From Diplonema japonicum (Eukaryota; Euglenozoa; Diplonemea; Diplonemida; Diplonemidae), in contig OZ025649.1 of NCBI GenBank assembly GCA_964019335.1, positions 62,001 through 126,000 of the forward strand: a DNA stretch of 64,000 nt. The letters run 5' to 3'. Below are positions 32,301-44,500 of this stretch, piece by piece; within the stretch, counting starts at the first letter, position 1, and the number at the start of each line of letters is the position of its first letter. Made by a program: the position numbers and the translations under genes. The notes under the pieces are model-generated. The model was not told where the DNA came from. It ran no database searches and worked only from the letters and a program-made list of their open reading frames with translations.

Positions 32301-35300
32301 TGACGGGTAACTTTGGGGCAAGGCTGTCGCTGCTGCTGCAAGAGATCCTCAGGATAGAGAAAAAAGCGTCAGGCCAGATCGTGGGGGAGATGGTGTCCGT
32401 AGACTGTGTGATGGAGGTTAACTACTATGACAAGTTTATTGTTATCATGTTGCTGCCGTTTGCCTTCAGCGTCTTACTGGCGTTGTTGTTCGGACCTGTG
32501 ATGAATTTCCTGAAGTGGCACTTCAGAAAGAAGAAGGTGAAGCGGGAGGTGTTGAGAGATATGGCGTGGTTTGGCACGCGGCGACAGAGTTCGCTCCTGG
32601 ATATCTCAGAGACGTCATCGGCGACCAACAAGGTGTACCCTGCGCCCGACAACCTGGAGATCGACGACGTGAGCAGCGGGCAGGAAATGGATACAATGAC
32701 ATCGGAGAGGACGATTGTAGAGAAGGATCAAAGGAGGAACGAGATAAAGAGAAAACTGCAAGACATCTTCGACAGGCTTGACAGGAACAACAACGGGTCC
32801 CTTTCCAAGATAGAGGCTAAGAAGGGTTTCTCTCAAGACGCAGAACTGCAAGCCATCATCATGAGTAGGTTCGGCACCGACGGGATCAACGAGTTCTGGG
32901 ACAGCTTGGACGACGATGGGGACAAGGAGGTGACCTTCGATGAATTCTCAAGGGAGCTAGAGACCTTCATGGACGAGAAGCAAGTCAAGATCGACATGGA
33001 GAAGCTGGATGATAAAAAGGAGGTTGAGGAGGACGAGCTCTCTGTCATTGACGCCCATGAGGATGAACTGGGGGCAAAGCTAGGCTTCAAGTCAAATGAG
33101 CTTCTGCGTGCCTACGTGGCATCAATGGTGATCTTCCTCGTCATTATCTACCCGAATGTCTTAGAGACAGCAGCACACTTCCTACAGTGCGACGAGTACG
33201 ATTGGGGCCTTGTCGACCCATTGGACTCCTCACTTACGGCCTTGAGGAACACACGAAGGATCTTTAGGCATGACATGACACTCGACTGTGATGACAGCAA
33301 GTTCAGAAGATTCCAGCTTGCAGCCATTTGCTGCCTTGTCGCATACGGTGCTGGAATCCCCTTAGGCGCTATTGTCATCTGCAGAATCGTCAGGGGGAGC
33401 CAAGTACCCCCTGAAAAGGAGCTCCCTGAAGAACGAATTCGCAGGCTTGAAGGGCTCAAGAACTCTAAAATTATGTTTGGGTTCCTCACTGCAGGGTACA
33501 ACAAGAATACGTGGTACTGGGAGGCTGTTGTGATGCTGCGAAAGTGCATCATGGTGGTTATCAGTGTGTACGTGAAAGGCACCTTCTCTACTTACATAGG
33601 AATGTGGACTATGTCCGTCTTCTACCTCCTGCAGAGCAAGTACCAGCCGTACAACCATGCCAACCTGAACAAGCTGGAGGGCATATCCATTTTGGTGATC
33701 ACGATGACGCTCAACTTGTCTCTGCTCTACAACAAGGAGACCGGCAACTTCGATAACAACTCAACCAACACCTTTGAGGTTATTGGCTTCTGGGCGCTCA
33801 CAGTCTTTTTGTGTCTCATAAATGTAGTGCTGGTGCTGTACTTCGTGTATTGGATTGCATGGTACCTCTTAGACCTTATTGCTAACATTCTGAAGGACAA
33901 GCTCGAATTGATCAACAAGCTAGGAAAGAAGTTTCCTGCTTCCATTCGGATATGGCTTGTGTCCAGGTGCAACGGGGAGGTGATCTATGCTCGTGACGAG
34001 TCAACAGGAAGACGCAAAGACATCGAGGGATCATCGACTTTGATGCTAATCGAAGACCAGCGATTCCTTGGAGAACTGCGCAAGAATCTAACAAATATGG
34101 TATTCCTGAGGAGGAAAGAAGTGACGCTGGAAGACGGGGTCATCGAAGAGGTTGTAGAGTCAGACGAGGAGCTCGAGTGCGATATAACAATCGGATCCAG
34201 AGTGCAGAGATCGTCGAACTGGGAAGATGACGATGACAGCGACGAAGAGATGGTCGACATGTACTACGACTTCGATATCCCGACGTGCATGAAGTTCATA
34301 ACACCCGACGGCGATATCACGTTCGTCGACACAACTGACGAGTACAACGGGATGCCTATGTGGCGCGAGGAAAACGGCACACGTACCCTCCTTGTCGAAG
34401 CGGAAGGCAACTGGATCATCGCCAACGACTCATGGTTCAGGTCCCAAGAGGACTCTGTCATCTATCGGAGCCGCTTCTCCCACGAAGACATCATGCCTCA
34501 GAGCCATCACGGTTGGTGTTACCCTTCAGGCGAAACTGTTCAAATCACTGTAAACGCACCTCCTGACGGTCCCCTAGGCACAGTCGTGGCTATCGATGAA
34601 ACAACAGGCCAGTGCAGGGTGCATTGGGATGCCACTGCTGACAAGCAGCCGCTAACACCGAACATCACTTACCTTCACCCTTTGGGGAACGTAGAGCTTG
34701 CGGGACCCGATGCGGGGGAGTGGCAGCTAATCACCGGCACGGATATCCTCCATTGTCCTTTGGAGAAGGTGCTTGCCTTTACAAGATGGAAAACGACAGA
34801 CCCGCACGCGCGGCACTCGAGCCACACAGGGTGGAACGAACGTATACGAGCTGTTATAAAATATGTCCCAGGAGCGTCAGCTGACGATAACCCTCAGTCA
34901 GCTAAGTCGAAGGTGGTGTACAGCGAGTCCTGTGCGCTGGGGTGGCCTCTCGATGACAGGTTCCCCGGTGACCAGCAGGGTTCCCTTAGGTCCTGCTTTG
35001 GTGCAGCACCACTTGAAGCCCCTGTTGCCTCGTTTTCAATGAGTGAGAAGATTGCTCATGGGATGAACGGGCAGTATGAAGCTTCTGTTGAGCTTCTCAA
35101 CCGTGCGCTCCCTGGGACTTCTGTGGAGTTCGAGTACTGGCTACCATCAACGCCAAGTATGGTGATCGAGCCGTTAGTCTACACCATCGAGACCAAGAAA
35201 CGCTACGGCAAGGTGAAGCTGGAGAGGGTGTCGACAATCACGGAGCCAGGCTTCCAGGTCTGCGTGAAGTGGAATGCCAAGGCGGGCAATAGGGGGTTCA

Positions 35301-37201
35301 TGAGTGCTGAGCCTCCTCCACGGCCGGTTAAGAGAGCAAAGATTGCAAAGAGAGGGCTTGTTGAAGATAAGGAAGAGATCGAGGAGCTGCTGCACAAGGA
35401 AGAGGTGGACGACGATGACGAGACTGAAGATACAGAGAAGAACACCTACGAAGCGACACTCGCTGAGCTTGAGTCAGTGATCGAGAAGCAGGCAGCTGAC
35501 ATCGAGAGGCTTCATGAAGAGAGGAATGTGGCAGACAATGAGTATGCATGGTTAGAGGAAGAGCTCAACAGTGTCGAGCAGCAGTTGGACAGCGCACTGA
35601 AGGACAAGCAGCGCATTGCTGACATGCAGAAGCAGCTTGTCGAAGAGGCAACCAGTTTAGACGAAGAACTGAAAAAAGAACACAAAGAAAAAGCCAAAAA
35701 AGAGAAGGCCTACAAACAGAATGTAGAGGAGCTGGAAGAAAGACTGAAGGGATCGTGGTCTTTGTCAGAGCAGTCGGAAGAGGCACTCCGAGAAGCAAGG
35801 GTTGAACTCGCAAACGCTCAGCAAACAATCGATGATTTAGAAATGAGGCTGAATGCCCTCCTTATTAAATACGCAGAGCTTAATGAAACGAAGGCAACCA
35901 TAGAGCGCAGGAACATCGAACTTAGTGAACAAGTGTCCGACATTGTCAACAAGAACGAGATAAAGCTGGATAGTGCACAGCACCAACTGCTGACAACCAA
36001 ATTCGGGGGGATGCTGAACAAAACTAACCTTGATAAGTTCAAAAAGAAAGCTGACGATGAACAACAAGCCGTCGAAGAGCTAATGATCAAAATGAAAAAG
36101 GTATGCCACATTTGCAACATACACGAAAAACAGGACAATGAACGCCATGCGCAAGAGATGCGGCAAGTGAAGCAGCAAAACTTCTTGGAGAAGATGAAGA
36201 GAATGGAAGTAGAAGCAAAGGTATGAGAGTGGGAGAAACAAACAAACAAGCACAGGCAGCGCGTGTCACAGCAGAGAAGGAAGAGGAAAAGAGGAAGAGG
36301 AAGTTACTTGACAAACTCAGCCTCAACTTGCAGAAGAAAAGGGCAGCCGGTGAAAATCAGAAGAACAAGCTATCACAATGGGCAGAGAACGCAAGAAGGA
36401 AGAAACAAGAGGAGAAACTTGCAACGGTGCAAGCAGAGGCAGAGCGGTTAAGGCTTGAGGCGGAGACTGCTAAAGAGTCTTCAGAAAGATCGAAGCAGGA
36501 GGCAGCGGCTCTGCGTGACGAAGCAGAGAGAACAGAAGCAACGGCGAAGGTGTCGCAGGAAGAGGCAGAGCGGCTGAAGAAGGCGGCAGCAACAGAAAAG
36601 ATGACGACGGCGGCAGACATGTTGAAACTGAGGATCGCGCAAGAGAAGTGTGAGACCGACCTTAAGCTTGCTCAGGAGGCTGGGGAGAATATGAAGCGGC
36701 AGCAAGAAGAGGCACGGGAAGTTTATGAGCGAGAACAAAGAATGAAGATAGAAGCAGAGATGAAAGAACAAGCTGCGGAGGCGGAGAGAGCTGCACATGA
36801 AAGAGAAGAAGCGAGACTGCAGAGAGAAAGGGAAGAGCAAGAAAATGCTGTCGACGAGTACGACGACGACGACGACGACGACGATGATGATGATGATGAC
36901 GACGACTGTGATGATGACTTTGCAGGTGCTAGTTCGTTGCAGCGAGCATTGGCAGAACAGGCAAAGGAGTTGGAGCGGCTGATGGGGGGCAGCGTAGGAA
37001 AGAAGCATTTCTCCAAAAGCAACCGCCGCAGAAAACGGCTGAACTCCGCAGAGCGAAAGGAAAGAGTTGAGGTATCTTGTGAACAAACCACTCATGCAAT
37101 AACAGATGAAAAACGATGAGTCCACTAAAGCACACATCGTTAGACAGCGGGAAGCGAGGAATCAGCGCCATCGTCGTGCGTCTTATTCGCGCTATAGATA
37201 A
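26346..37201 (+). CDS. giant multi-pass surface receptor with kringle-like and EF-hand domains
   Basis: Seven exons (26346-31868, 31901-32082, 32114-32234, 32270-36100, 36134-36220, 36256-37071, 37106-37201), 3551 residues. A signal peptide (MFRALVAATLLLHSVA) precedes a kringle/FN2-like Cys module (about 160-220: WTDSGMTYSGC, PWCYVMNNCG) and about a dozen repeats of roughly 100 residues ending in LC-type motifs. A Cys-rich segment (about 1760-1900) spans the first introns. The first helix appears only after splicing (WVAVILGFIVIFVVLLAMVL). After the next helix and a basic run come two EF-hands (loops DRNNNGSLSKIE and DDDGDKEVTFDE, about 2105-2175), then more helices (about 2220-2480) with YWEAVVMLRKCIMVVI. 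The long cytosolic tail has beta modules, coiled coil, an Asp-run (nt 36856-36916) and a basic end. It is paralogous to the gene at 4611. Calcium regulation is inferred. If the last intron is not used the stop is at 37119. Confidence 0.78.
26830..27000 (+). other. kringle/fibronectin-II-like module in the second receptor
   Basis: The coding segment contains the pattern C-x-C...W-x-D-S-G-x-x-YSGC...PWCYV...CG...W-x-x-C, which matches the spacing logic of kringle-type Cys-rich modules. It lies near the extracellular N-terminus. Similarity is by eye only. Confidence 0.5.
31869..31900 (+). other. receptor intron 1 (32 nt)
   Basis: GTATGT to ACAAGCAG, phase 0. It restores a Cys-rich frame (TTGTCVSGY...CTLCDDGYG). 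An AAG at 31897 is a less likely acceptor. Confidence 0.8.
32083..32113 (+). other. receptor intron 2 (31 nt, shortest in the window)
   Basis: GTATGT to CACCACCAG, phase 2. Splicing yields CPADW-MSWVAVILGF, a Cys-rich to transmembrane junction that matches the paralogue's CKQKW-RGILLLTFF. Confidence 0.9.
32235..32269 (+). other. receptor intron 3 (35 nt)
   Basis: GTATGC to CACTTGCAG, phase 0, with an ACTAACA branch-like motif. It joins FTIMVK to MLITHLSIASL, matching MMLKITLNHLVV of the paralogue. Confidence 0.9.
36101..36133 (+). other. receptor intron 4 (33 nt, stop-free and a multiple of 3)
   Basis: GTATGC to GAAAAACAG, phase 0. It has the same look as the proven introns but contains no stop and preserves frame, so retention would insert 11 residues (VCHICNIHEKQ) into a coiled coil. 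It is called an intron by resemblance. Confidence 0.6.
36221..36255 (+). other. receptor intron 5 (35 nt)
   Basis: GTATGA to AGCACAG, phase 0. Reading through stops at once (TGA). Splicing continues the charged coiled coil (EVEAK-AARVTAEKEEEKRK). Confidence 0.85.
36856..36916 (+). repeat. GAC/GAT run encoding poly-Asp
   Basis: About 20 codons, nearly all GAC or GAT, produce an acidic run in the cytosolic tail of the second receptor. The trinucleotide repeat is prone to length change. Confidence 0.85.
37072..37105 (+). other. possible receptor intron 6 (34 nt, GTATCT donor)
   Basis: GTATCT to CAATAACAG, phase 0. If used, the frame continues 31 codons (MKNDESTKAHIVRQREARNQ...) to TAA 37199-37201. 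If not, the protein ends at 37119. Size and acceptor fit the set; the donor is atypical. Confidence 0.55.
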
Positions 37202-37424
37202 CTTACGTTTTCTTTTACCCCACCTTCTCACCGTACTTTGACTGTCCATCTTGAACCTAAATACACGCTGCTGAACTTTCCCCCCCTAATCTTTCATATC
37301 CATGTCATGGCAGTGCTCCTTTGCCAAGGAACATTAATATCGCCAACTCATTTGCATCTCTTTATGACGACTTTACTGTCACTACACTTCTCACGAATTT
37401 ACATTTCAATGCACGCGAGGAAAA

Positions 37425-38501
37425 ATGCTGCTCATAGTAAGTTTAGGACTTACAGTGTGGAGCACAGTGCACAACCCTATACCGCATGAAGGTGTCGCAG
37501 GGAGCAGAGCGAAGCCTGCACGGTTGAAGGGAGTTTCGAAGGGGCTGGTGGACACGGTGAACGACTGGCATTTTGCGATGATGAATGATTTTGAGCGGAA
37601 TGAAGCTTATGAAAAGGGTATGGCAGACGTGGTTGATGGAAAGGTCGTGGTCGACTTGGGTTCTGGGGGCGGGCTGCTGTCTATGTTGGCGGCGAAGCAC
37701 AAGGCGCGGCACGTATACTCTATCGAAGCCAACAAAGAAATAGTGTCTGTTTTCAAAAAGATGGTGGCGACAAACAAGCTGCCCGGGATCACGTCGCTCG
37801 AGCAGCTCTCGACACATGTTACCACCGATGACATCGGCGGGCAGAAGGCCGACGTGCTTGTCAGTGAGATCTTGGGTACCTTCCTCCTGGGCGAGTCAGC
37901 ACTCACCTACATTTACGACGCTCGCAGGAGACTTCTCAAATCAGGATCCCCGATCATTCCAGCAGGCGCCACGCAGTACGTCACCGCCGTCTCGTCCTCA
38001 CGCCTTGCCACCCTCACAAGCGTAACGTCCTGGGGGGGCTTCGACTTGACCGACTTCAACATTTTGCAAGACACCAACGAAGTTGTCTTCACGAAGGTTT
38101 ACGGCACCCACCTCAACACGCTGGGCATTCAGGAGGCTTCGCCGAGGCTGCCCGTCTTCACAGTTGACTTCGCAAAGGACATCCCGGGCACAATGCCTAC
38201 CTTCAAGGTGCTCCGTTTCACAGCCGCCTGCACCTGCACCATCCATGCTGTTGTCTACGACTGGGATGCCTGGATGGACCCCCATAAGCGAGTGAACGTA
38301 TCGACCTACAGCCCGCTCTCTAACTTCGCCCGTGACTCTGCGTGGGGGCAGGCAATCCAATTACTGGAAGACTCCGACGGCACAACCATTCCTCGACCCT
38401 TCGAAATCACCAAGGGCGAGAAGCTGGAGCTCCATATCCACGATGCAGAAGATCCTGCAAAGATACACGCAAAGCTACGACGGAGCTCAGAAGAGTTGTA
38501 G
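37425..38501 (+). CDS. PRMT7: protein arginine methyltransferase, PRMT7-like
   Basis: 358 residues. It is an S-adenosylmethionine-dependent arginine methyltransferase. NDWHFAMMNDFERNEAYEKG matches the entry segment of the PRMT fold, VVVDLGSGGGLLSMLAA is motif I and YSIEAN supplies the acidic residue that binds the ribose. SEILGTFLLGES is the double-Glu loop that holds the arginine guanidine group. The C-terminal beta-barrel follows (VVYDWDAWMDPHKRVNVST). The Leu-Gly-Glu form of the loop and the length, close to the short single-core PRMT7 of trypanosomatids, suggest type III monomethylation. Oddly, the protein begins with a signal-like segment (MLLIVSLGLTVWSTV). An upstream ATG at 37409 is out of frame. 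If the true start is further in, the enzyme would be cytosolic as usual. Confidence 0.8.
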   Translation: MLLIVSLGLTVWSTVHNPIPHEGVAGSRAKPARLKGVSKGLVDTVNDWHFAMMNDFERNEAYEKGMADVVDGKVVVDLGSGGGLLSMLAAKHKARHVYSIEANKEIVSVFKKMVATNKLPGITSLEQLSTHVTTDDIGGQKADVLVSEILGTFLLGESALTYIYDARRRLLKSGSPIIPAGATQYVTAVSSSRLATLTSVTSWGGFDLTDFNILQDTNEVVFTKVYGTHLNTLGIQEASPRLPVFTVDFAKDIPGTMPTFKVLRFTAACTCTIHAVVYDWDAWMDPHKRVNVSTYSPLSNFARDSAWGQAIQLLEDSDGTTIPRPFEITKGEKLELHIHDAEDPAKIHAKLRRSSEEL

Positions 38502-38515
38502 ATCTGTTACCTAAC

Positions 38516-38581
38516 TTTTAGTTTAGTAGTTTTTTTATTACCCATGTTTTCTCCCCGTTCCTTCAACTACATCCTAGACAG
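38516..38581 (+). promoter_or_regulatory. predicted trans-splice acceptor of the cadherin-like gene
   Basis: TTTTTTTATTACCCATGTTT and CTCCCCGTTCCTTC lead to CCTAGACAG at 38581, 11 nt before the ATG. Confidence 0.6.
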
Positions 38582-38592
38582 GGGGAAGGAGC

Positions 38593-41500
38593 ATGGGTGT
38601 AACCCCTGTCCTCTTCGTCTTGCTGACTTTCTCGGTGAGGGAACGGGGCAGGGTTTTGGATCACACAACGGCCGTAGGTGGTGTATTGCCCAACCACAAT
38701 CCTCTCTTCGAGAGAGGCCCCGATTTGAGGGTGCTCGAGGACAGTGGTGTGTATGGGCCGCAAGTGTGGGCTACAGGAATAGTAGATGGGGATGGCCCCC
38801 TTGTGGCAGGGCGGCTGACAGACTCAGGAAGGCAGAGTGTGGAGTTTAGATTTATATTCACAGATGTGACACTGTTTGATGGTGTGCAGGGGAGACCGAA
38901 GATGGCAGATGATGGTCTGTTGACATTCAAACCAGCCCCGGACAACTGTGGTGTGGCCACTGTGCGAGTCGAGCTGCTTGACAGTGGCACTCCCAACTGT
39001 GTCCCCGGTACTAGCTTGTCGGGCAGAACTTTTGTGTGTCCTGGAGCATGCGTGCCCACAGACTGCCACGTCTCGACACAAGCGGAGTTCTTCATTGAAG
39101 TGGTGTGCGTCAACGACCCACCTAGTTTTCAAAACCTGGGAAACCATGCTGCCGCTGAAAGCTCCGGCGAACAGATCATCACAGGCTGGGCCTATAACGT
39201 GGAGAAGGGTGCTAATCTGGGTGGGGTCACGGTTACCAACTTCGAGTTGCAGCAGTTCTTAACCTTTACTGTTACGCAGAACAGCAACCCTTCGCTGTTC
39301 TCAGCGCAGCCAAGAGTCGTTTGGGATACGAGTATGCTCTTTTATGATGCATTTACACATACTACAGGCACCCCGAGCGTTGCCGATTTGCGCTACACGC
39401 CTGCTCCAGGTGTGTGTGGCACGGCAACTGTTACAGTTAGCCTAATGGACAGTGGAGGTATGATATCCACATGAAACAATCAGCACACAACCTATAGGCA
39501 CCACCAATGGTGGACTGAACACAGCGCAGCCCGCGACCTTCGTCATTACTGTCACATGCAAGAACGACATCCCATCGTTCGTGTGCGGTCCAGGCGTAAG
39601 AATCAACGAAGACCACGGGGGGTTCCAGTCGCCCAACTGGGCTCAAGCCATCTCCACAGGCGATGGTGCCGCGAGCGGTCAACGACTGTACTTCGACTTG
39701 TTCTTCGTTGACGATGCACAGCAGCAGCTGTTCTCGGTGCTCCCTGCAGTCGACCCTGTGTCGGGGACGCTGTCCTTCACCGCCAAGCAGGATGCGAACA
39801 CATTTAATAAGGCTGTCGATGTACGCATCAGACTGCGTGACGATGCGGGTGCTGTCTCATGCGAGCCGCTTGATACATGCTGCACACTGCGCATCACCAT
39901 AGACCCTGTTAACGATCCTCCTTCGTTCACCTGCGGTAGTAGCATCACAGTTTGCGAAGACCTCATGAACTTGCCTGTCGCACCGACACCCCCTATCTAC
40001 ACAGATGGGAACAAGTGGGCGACACTCCTCAATATTGGGGCAGAAAACGAAGGGATAGGTCTCGGTGGGGAAGGGCAGCAATTTGTGTTCACCCTCACAC
40101 CTGACAAGCAGGACCTTTTTGTTGCAGGTCCGAGCATCGACGAGTACGGCACCCTCACCTTCGAGCTGGCTCCCGATGCTAATGGTGACACCTCTGTGAG
40201 TGTAGTCCTCCGAGACACGGGTAGCAACATCCCTCCCAGCCAAAACCAAGCCGCCACGTGTGAGTTTATTATTACTGTGCTTCCTGTTTCAGACGCCCCT
40301 GCTTTTGAGATACCCGGCCCTAATCCTCTTCAGACCACGGAGGACGCGCTACTGGCAGAGACAACATTTCCTTCTTTTGTAACCCGCGTGTCGCGTGGCC
40401 CTCCAGACGAGGCGGGGCAGTTTGCCTCTTTCTCGATTACAACGACCAACCCAGCAATGTTCAAGACGAGCCCCACCATCGAGCTTGACAGTGCTACGTC
40501 GGGCACACTGTCCTTTGAACTGAACGAAAATACATGTGGGCAAACAGACCTTAGTATCGTGTTACGAGATAATGGCGACCCTTCTACCTGTGGGCAGAGG
40601 GGCATGAACAGCTTCCAAACAACACACACCCTGAAAGTGGAATGCGTGAATGACCCACCAACCTTTAACTTATCGTGCGAGGCTTCAGGTTGCAACATCG
40701 TCGTGTGCGAAGACGAGTTCAGCACAGGGATGGAACCCTATTCTACATCGGGGTTTATCCAGAACCTGTACGCAGGCCCAATGGGCAAGCTCGATGAAGA
40801 CGCACAGTCCGTTACCTTCAGAGTTACTACCAGCAATGATAGGTTGTTTTCGTCTTTACCAGCAATCACACCTGCTGGTACCTTGTCATTCGTTACCGAA
40901 CCTGACACCTACGGCACTGCGACGGTAACTGTGCAAGGCATCGACGATGGTGTCCCACAGCAGACGATAACGAAACAATTCCTGATCACAATCGAGCCTG
41001 CCAATGACCCACCCTCCTTCGAGGTCACTGGGGACCTGTTAGGTACAAGAGTTCAGGAGTGCCACGCTGAGTACGGCCCGCAGTGCACCACCCCAACATC
41101 TGCGCCGTCCTGCGCTCGTGTCTTTCCTGCGTTTGCTTACGACATCAGACCCTCGAGCACCGCCAATCTGATGGAAACAAATCAAGTGGTGTCCTTTGAG
41201 GTGCTTGTCGATCAAGCAGCGGCCAACGAACTATTTTCTGTCCTCCCCACAGTGGACCCGAAGACGGGGACTCTTTCATTCACCACGAAAGTGGGTGCCA
41301 GCACTACCCAAGCTGTGGCATTGCAGATAGTGGCAACTGATAGTCTCGAGACAGACAGGCAATGCGGAGGTGTTGGCAGGACCACAAAGACAGTCATGCT
41401 GTCCATCGCGCCTGTCAACTGGAAGCCGTGTTTCACGTGCGGGCCCGATGTAGTTGTGAAAGAGGACGAGGGCCAAGTGGTCGTTGCTCAGCATGCCACC

Positions 41501-44500
41501 AATATCACTGCTGGGCCATACGAGGATATCACGCAGCAAAAAACGTTCACTCTTGTGCCTTCCAAGACAGAGCTCTTCCTAGAAGGGCCGAGAATAGACC
41601 CGTCTTCAGGATCCTTGTACTTTGTGACCAACCCAGACTACTGCGGGGAGACAGATGTGCTTGTGCACCTAGACGATGGTGAAGCGTTGCAAAGCAGGTC
41701 CACATGCTCCTTCCACATCAGCGTCACTCCTGTGAACGATGCTCCTTCGTTCAGACACAGTGATGCTGTCACTTTAAACGAGGACAGGGGTAGATATTGT
41801 CAGCAGTGGATCCACGACTCTAGCCCTGGCAACCTGGAGGGAAGGCCTGGTGGTCAATGCGAGCAGCAGTCTATCAGTTTCTTTTTAGAAGTGGTTGAAA
41901 ACCAGGACATGTTCTTGGAGCTTCCCACCCTCGATGCCGGAACGGGTGATCTGTGCTTCAGGGTAAAGGACGACGTCTGCGGAACGGCCACCTTCGAGGC
42001 GTGGGTAACCGATGATGGCGGTGTCGCGAATGGCGGCATTGACAGATCTGCACGGGTACGCTCGCAAATAGTTGTGTCTTGCATTAATGACGCCCCGTCG
42101 TTCACGCCTGGCGGTGATGTCACTGTTTGTGAAGATCAGAATGCCCACATTGTGTACAAGTGGTGCTCTGCGGAGACAACAGGCCCCCTCAACGAGCAGG
42201 CACAGACCCTATCTTTCAACGTCGCGAACAACAACCCTGACTTGTTTTTAGTGCCGCCGTACATCGTGGACTGCAGCTTGTTCTTCACACCAGCGCACAA
42301 CGCATTTGGCACGGCAAAGGTGACCGTCGACCTGTGTGACGACGGTGAGAAGTCGCTGCCGCATGTGAACTGCGCTACCAGGGTCAATGTGAATATCAAT
42401 GTGCTGCCTGTGAACGACGCCCCGAGCTTCATCAGCGGCGGGGACATCACTGTACTGGAAGACAGTGGTCCGCACGTCATCCCTACATGGGCCAGGGGGA
42501 TCAGCAAAGGGGGGAACCCAAGCGGCATTGGGTCCGAGAGGGAGCAAGAGCTGCAATTCGTGGTTACAGTTGATACTCCAAGCCTGTTTTCAAGGGCTCC
42601 TGAAATTGAGACAACGGGGGACCTTACCTTTGCTCTGACGGAACACGCCACTGGGCAGTCAATTGTCACGGCATGCGTGAAGGACACTGGCGGTACAGGT
42701 GCCCCTCCTAGCGCCTTGGCCCCTGTTTCATGTCCCAATGGCGTCGACACGTCTTGCACGACATTTGTAGTGAGAGTCACGCAGTGCAACGACCCCCCGA
42801 GCTTCACTGGCGCAGCTGCGATTGAAGTGAGCGAAGATGCTGGTCGCACTACTATCGCATCTTGGATCACATCACTTAACGCAGGCCCTGGCGAGACAAC
42901 TCAGTCTTTCATTAAAGCTGCTATCACTGTCCCTGTCGACAAGCGGTACTTGTTCTCGGAGCTCCCTATTGTCTCTTCAGTTACAGGGGATCTTACCTTC
43001 ACCACAGCCCCTAACGTCTGGGGTGCTGTCGTAGGCACGCTTGAGATACGAGATGACGGCGGCACTATTGGTGCGAACTGCTTCGACGTCGTGCGGCACA
43101 CATTCACAATCACCATCCTCCCCGTAAACGACTTCCCTTCGTTTGTCGCTGGCGGCGATGTGAGCGTCCCCGAGGACAGCCAACAATACCGTAGTGCCTG
43201 GGCGTCAATGTATGAATCACACTTGTAAGACATGCACACACAGGATAACAGCAGGCCCGTTTGAGGACGACACACAGGTAGTCTCCTTTATCGTCAGCAA
43301 CAGCAACCCGATGATCTTCATCGGACAACCGACCTTGGACTCAAATGGCGTACTCACCTTCACCCCACGTCCTGACATGCATGGGGCGAGCACTGTAAGC
43401 GTCCAGTTATATGATGGTGGCGGTGATTTCAGCACCACAGAAGCCGTGACGTTCACTATCATCGTGCGTCCCGTAAACGATCCTGCCATGTTCGTCAAAG
43501 GCCCCGACGTGACTGTTAAGGAAGGCGCAGGTTCCTGGTGCAATAAGGCATGGGCCAGTATGATTTCTTCTGGGAACCAAGAGCCTGCAATGACCTTGAC
43601 CTTTACAGTCACACCGAGGTGCTGTCCAACTTTTTTCACATCTACCCCCACAGTAGATCCTGTCACTGGTGATTTGGTATGATAGCTGCCTCAACATAAC
43701 ATAACACAACACAACACAGTGCTTCTCTCTGGCCGAAAACGTTTTTGGAGTGGTGACATTAGACGTCATACTCGCTGACAACGGCGTGAACACCGACCAA
43801 GGAAACGGCCAGTCGGCTCCGCAGTCATTCATGCTGACAATCACGCCTGTCAACGACCCTCCCTTCTTCGTGCCGAGCAGCACTATCCAGATCCTTGAAG
43901 ATTCGGGACCGCAAGTTGTTACCAACCATATGAAGCTCATCAACGCAGGGCCCTTTGAAGATGACCAAGTTCTCACCTTTACTCTGGCCTCAGACCCTGT
44001 TGGGCTCTTTGCAAGTCAACCCGCTGCCTCTGCTATCACAGGTGACGTCTCCTTCACAGCTGCACCCAACGCCAATGGCGAGGCCACCGTCAATGCAGTG
44101 ATTCGGGACAATGGTGGAACTGCAGACGGTGGGCAGGACACGTACACTGACCAGTTCGCCATTCGCATTGTGGCTGTCAACGATGCCCCGTCCTTTGTAT
44201 CTGGTGCTGACATAGAAGCGCATGAAGATGCGGGGCGTGTTGTGATCACGTCGTGGGCCTCTTCCCTCCTTCCGGGTCCCCCCGATGAGCTTGTCCAGAC
44301 TCTTACCTTCTTTTTAACACCTGTCTCCATGCAGTTGTTTGCCTCCCTGCCCACTTTGGCTGTCCCGTCCGGTGACCTCACTCTCGACTTCAAACCCGAC
44401 GCGAACGGCGTTGTGGACATTACTGTGACCCTCAAGGATGACGGCGGTGTTGAGAATGGTGGCTCCGACACGTCGGTGAGTGCCGTGTTCCGCGTGCAAG

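Noticed and set aside
39437-43750. Frameshifts or pseudogenisation of the cadherin-like gene
   Set aside because: Each break coincides with a GTATG...AG interval whose removal restores the repeat pattern exactly.
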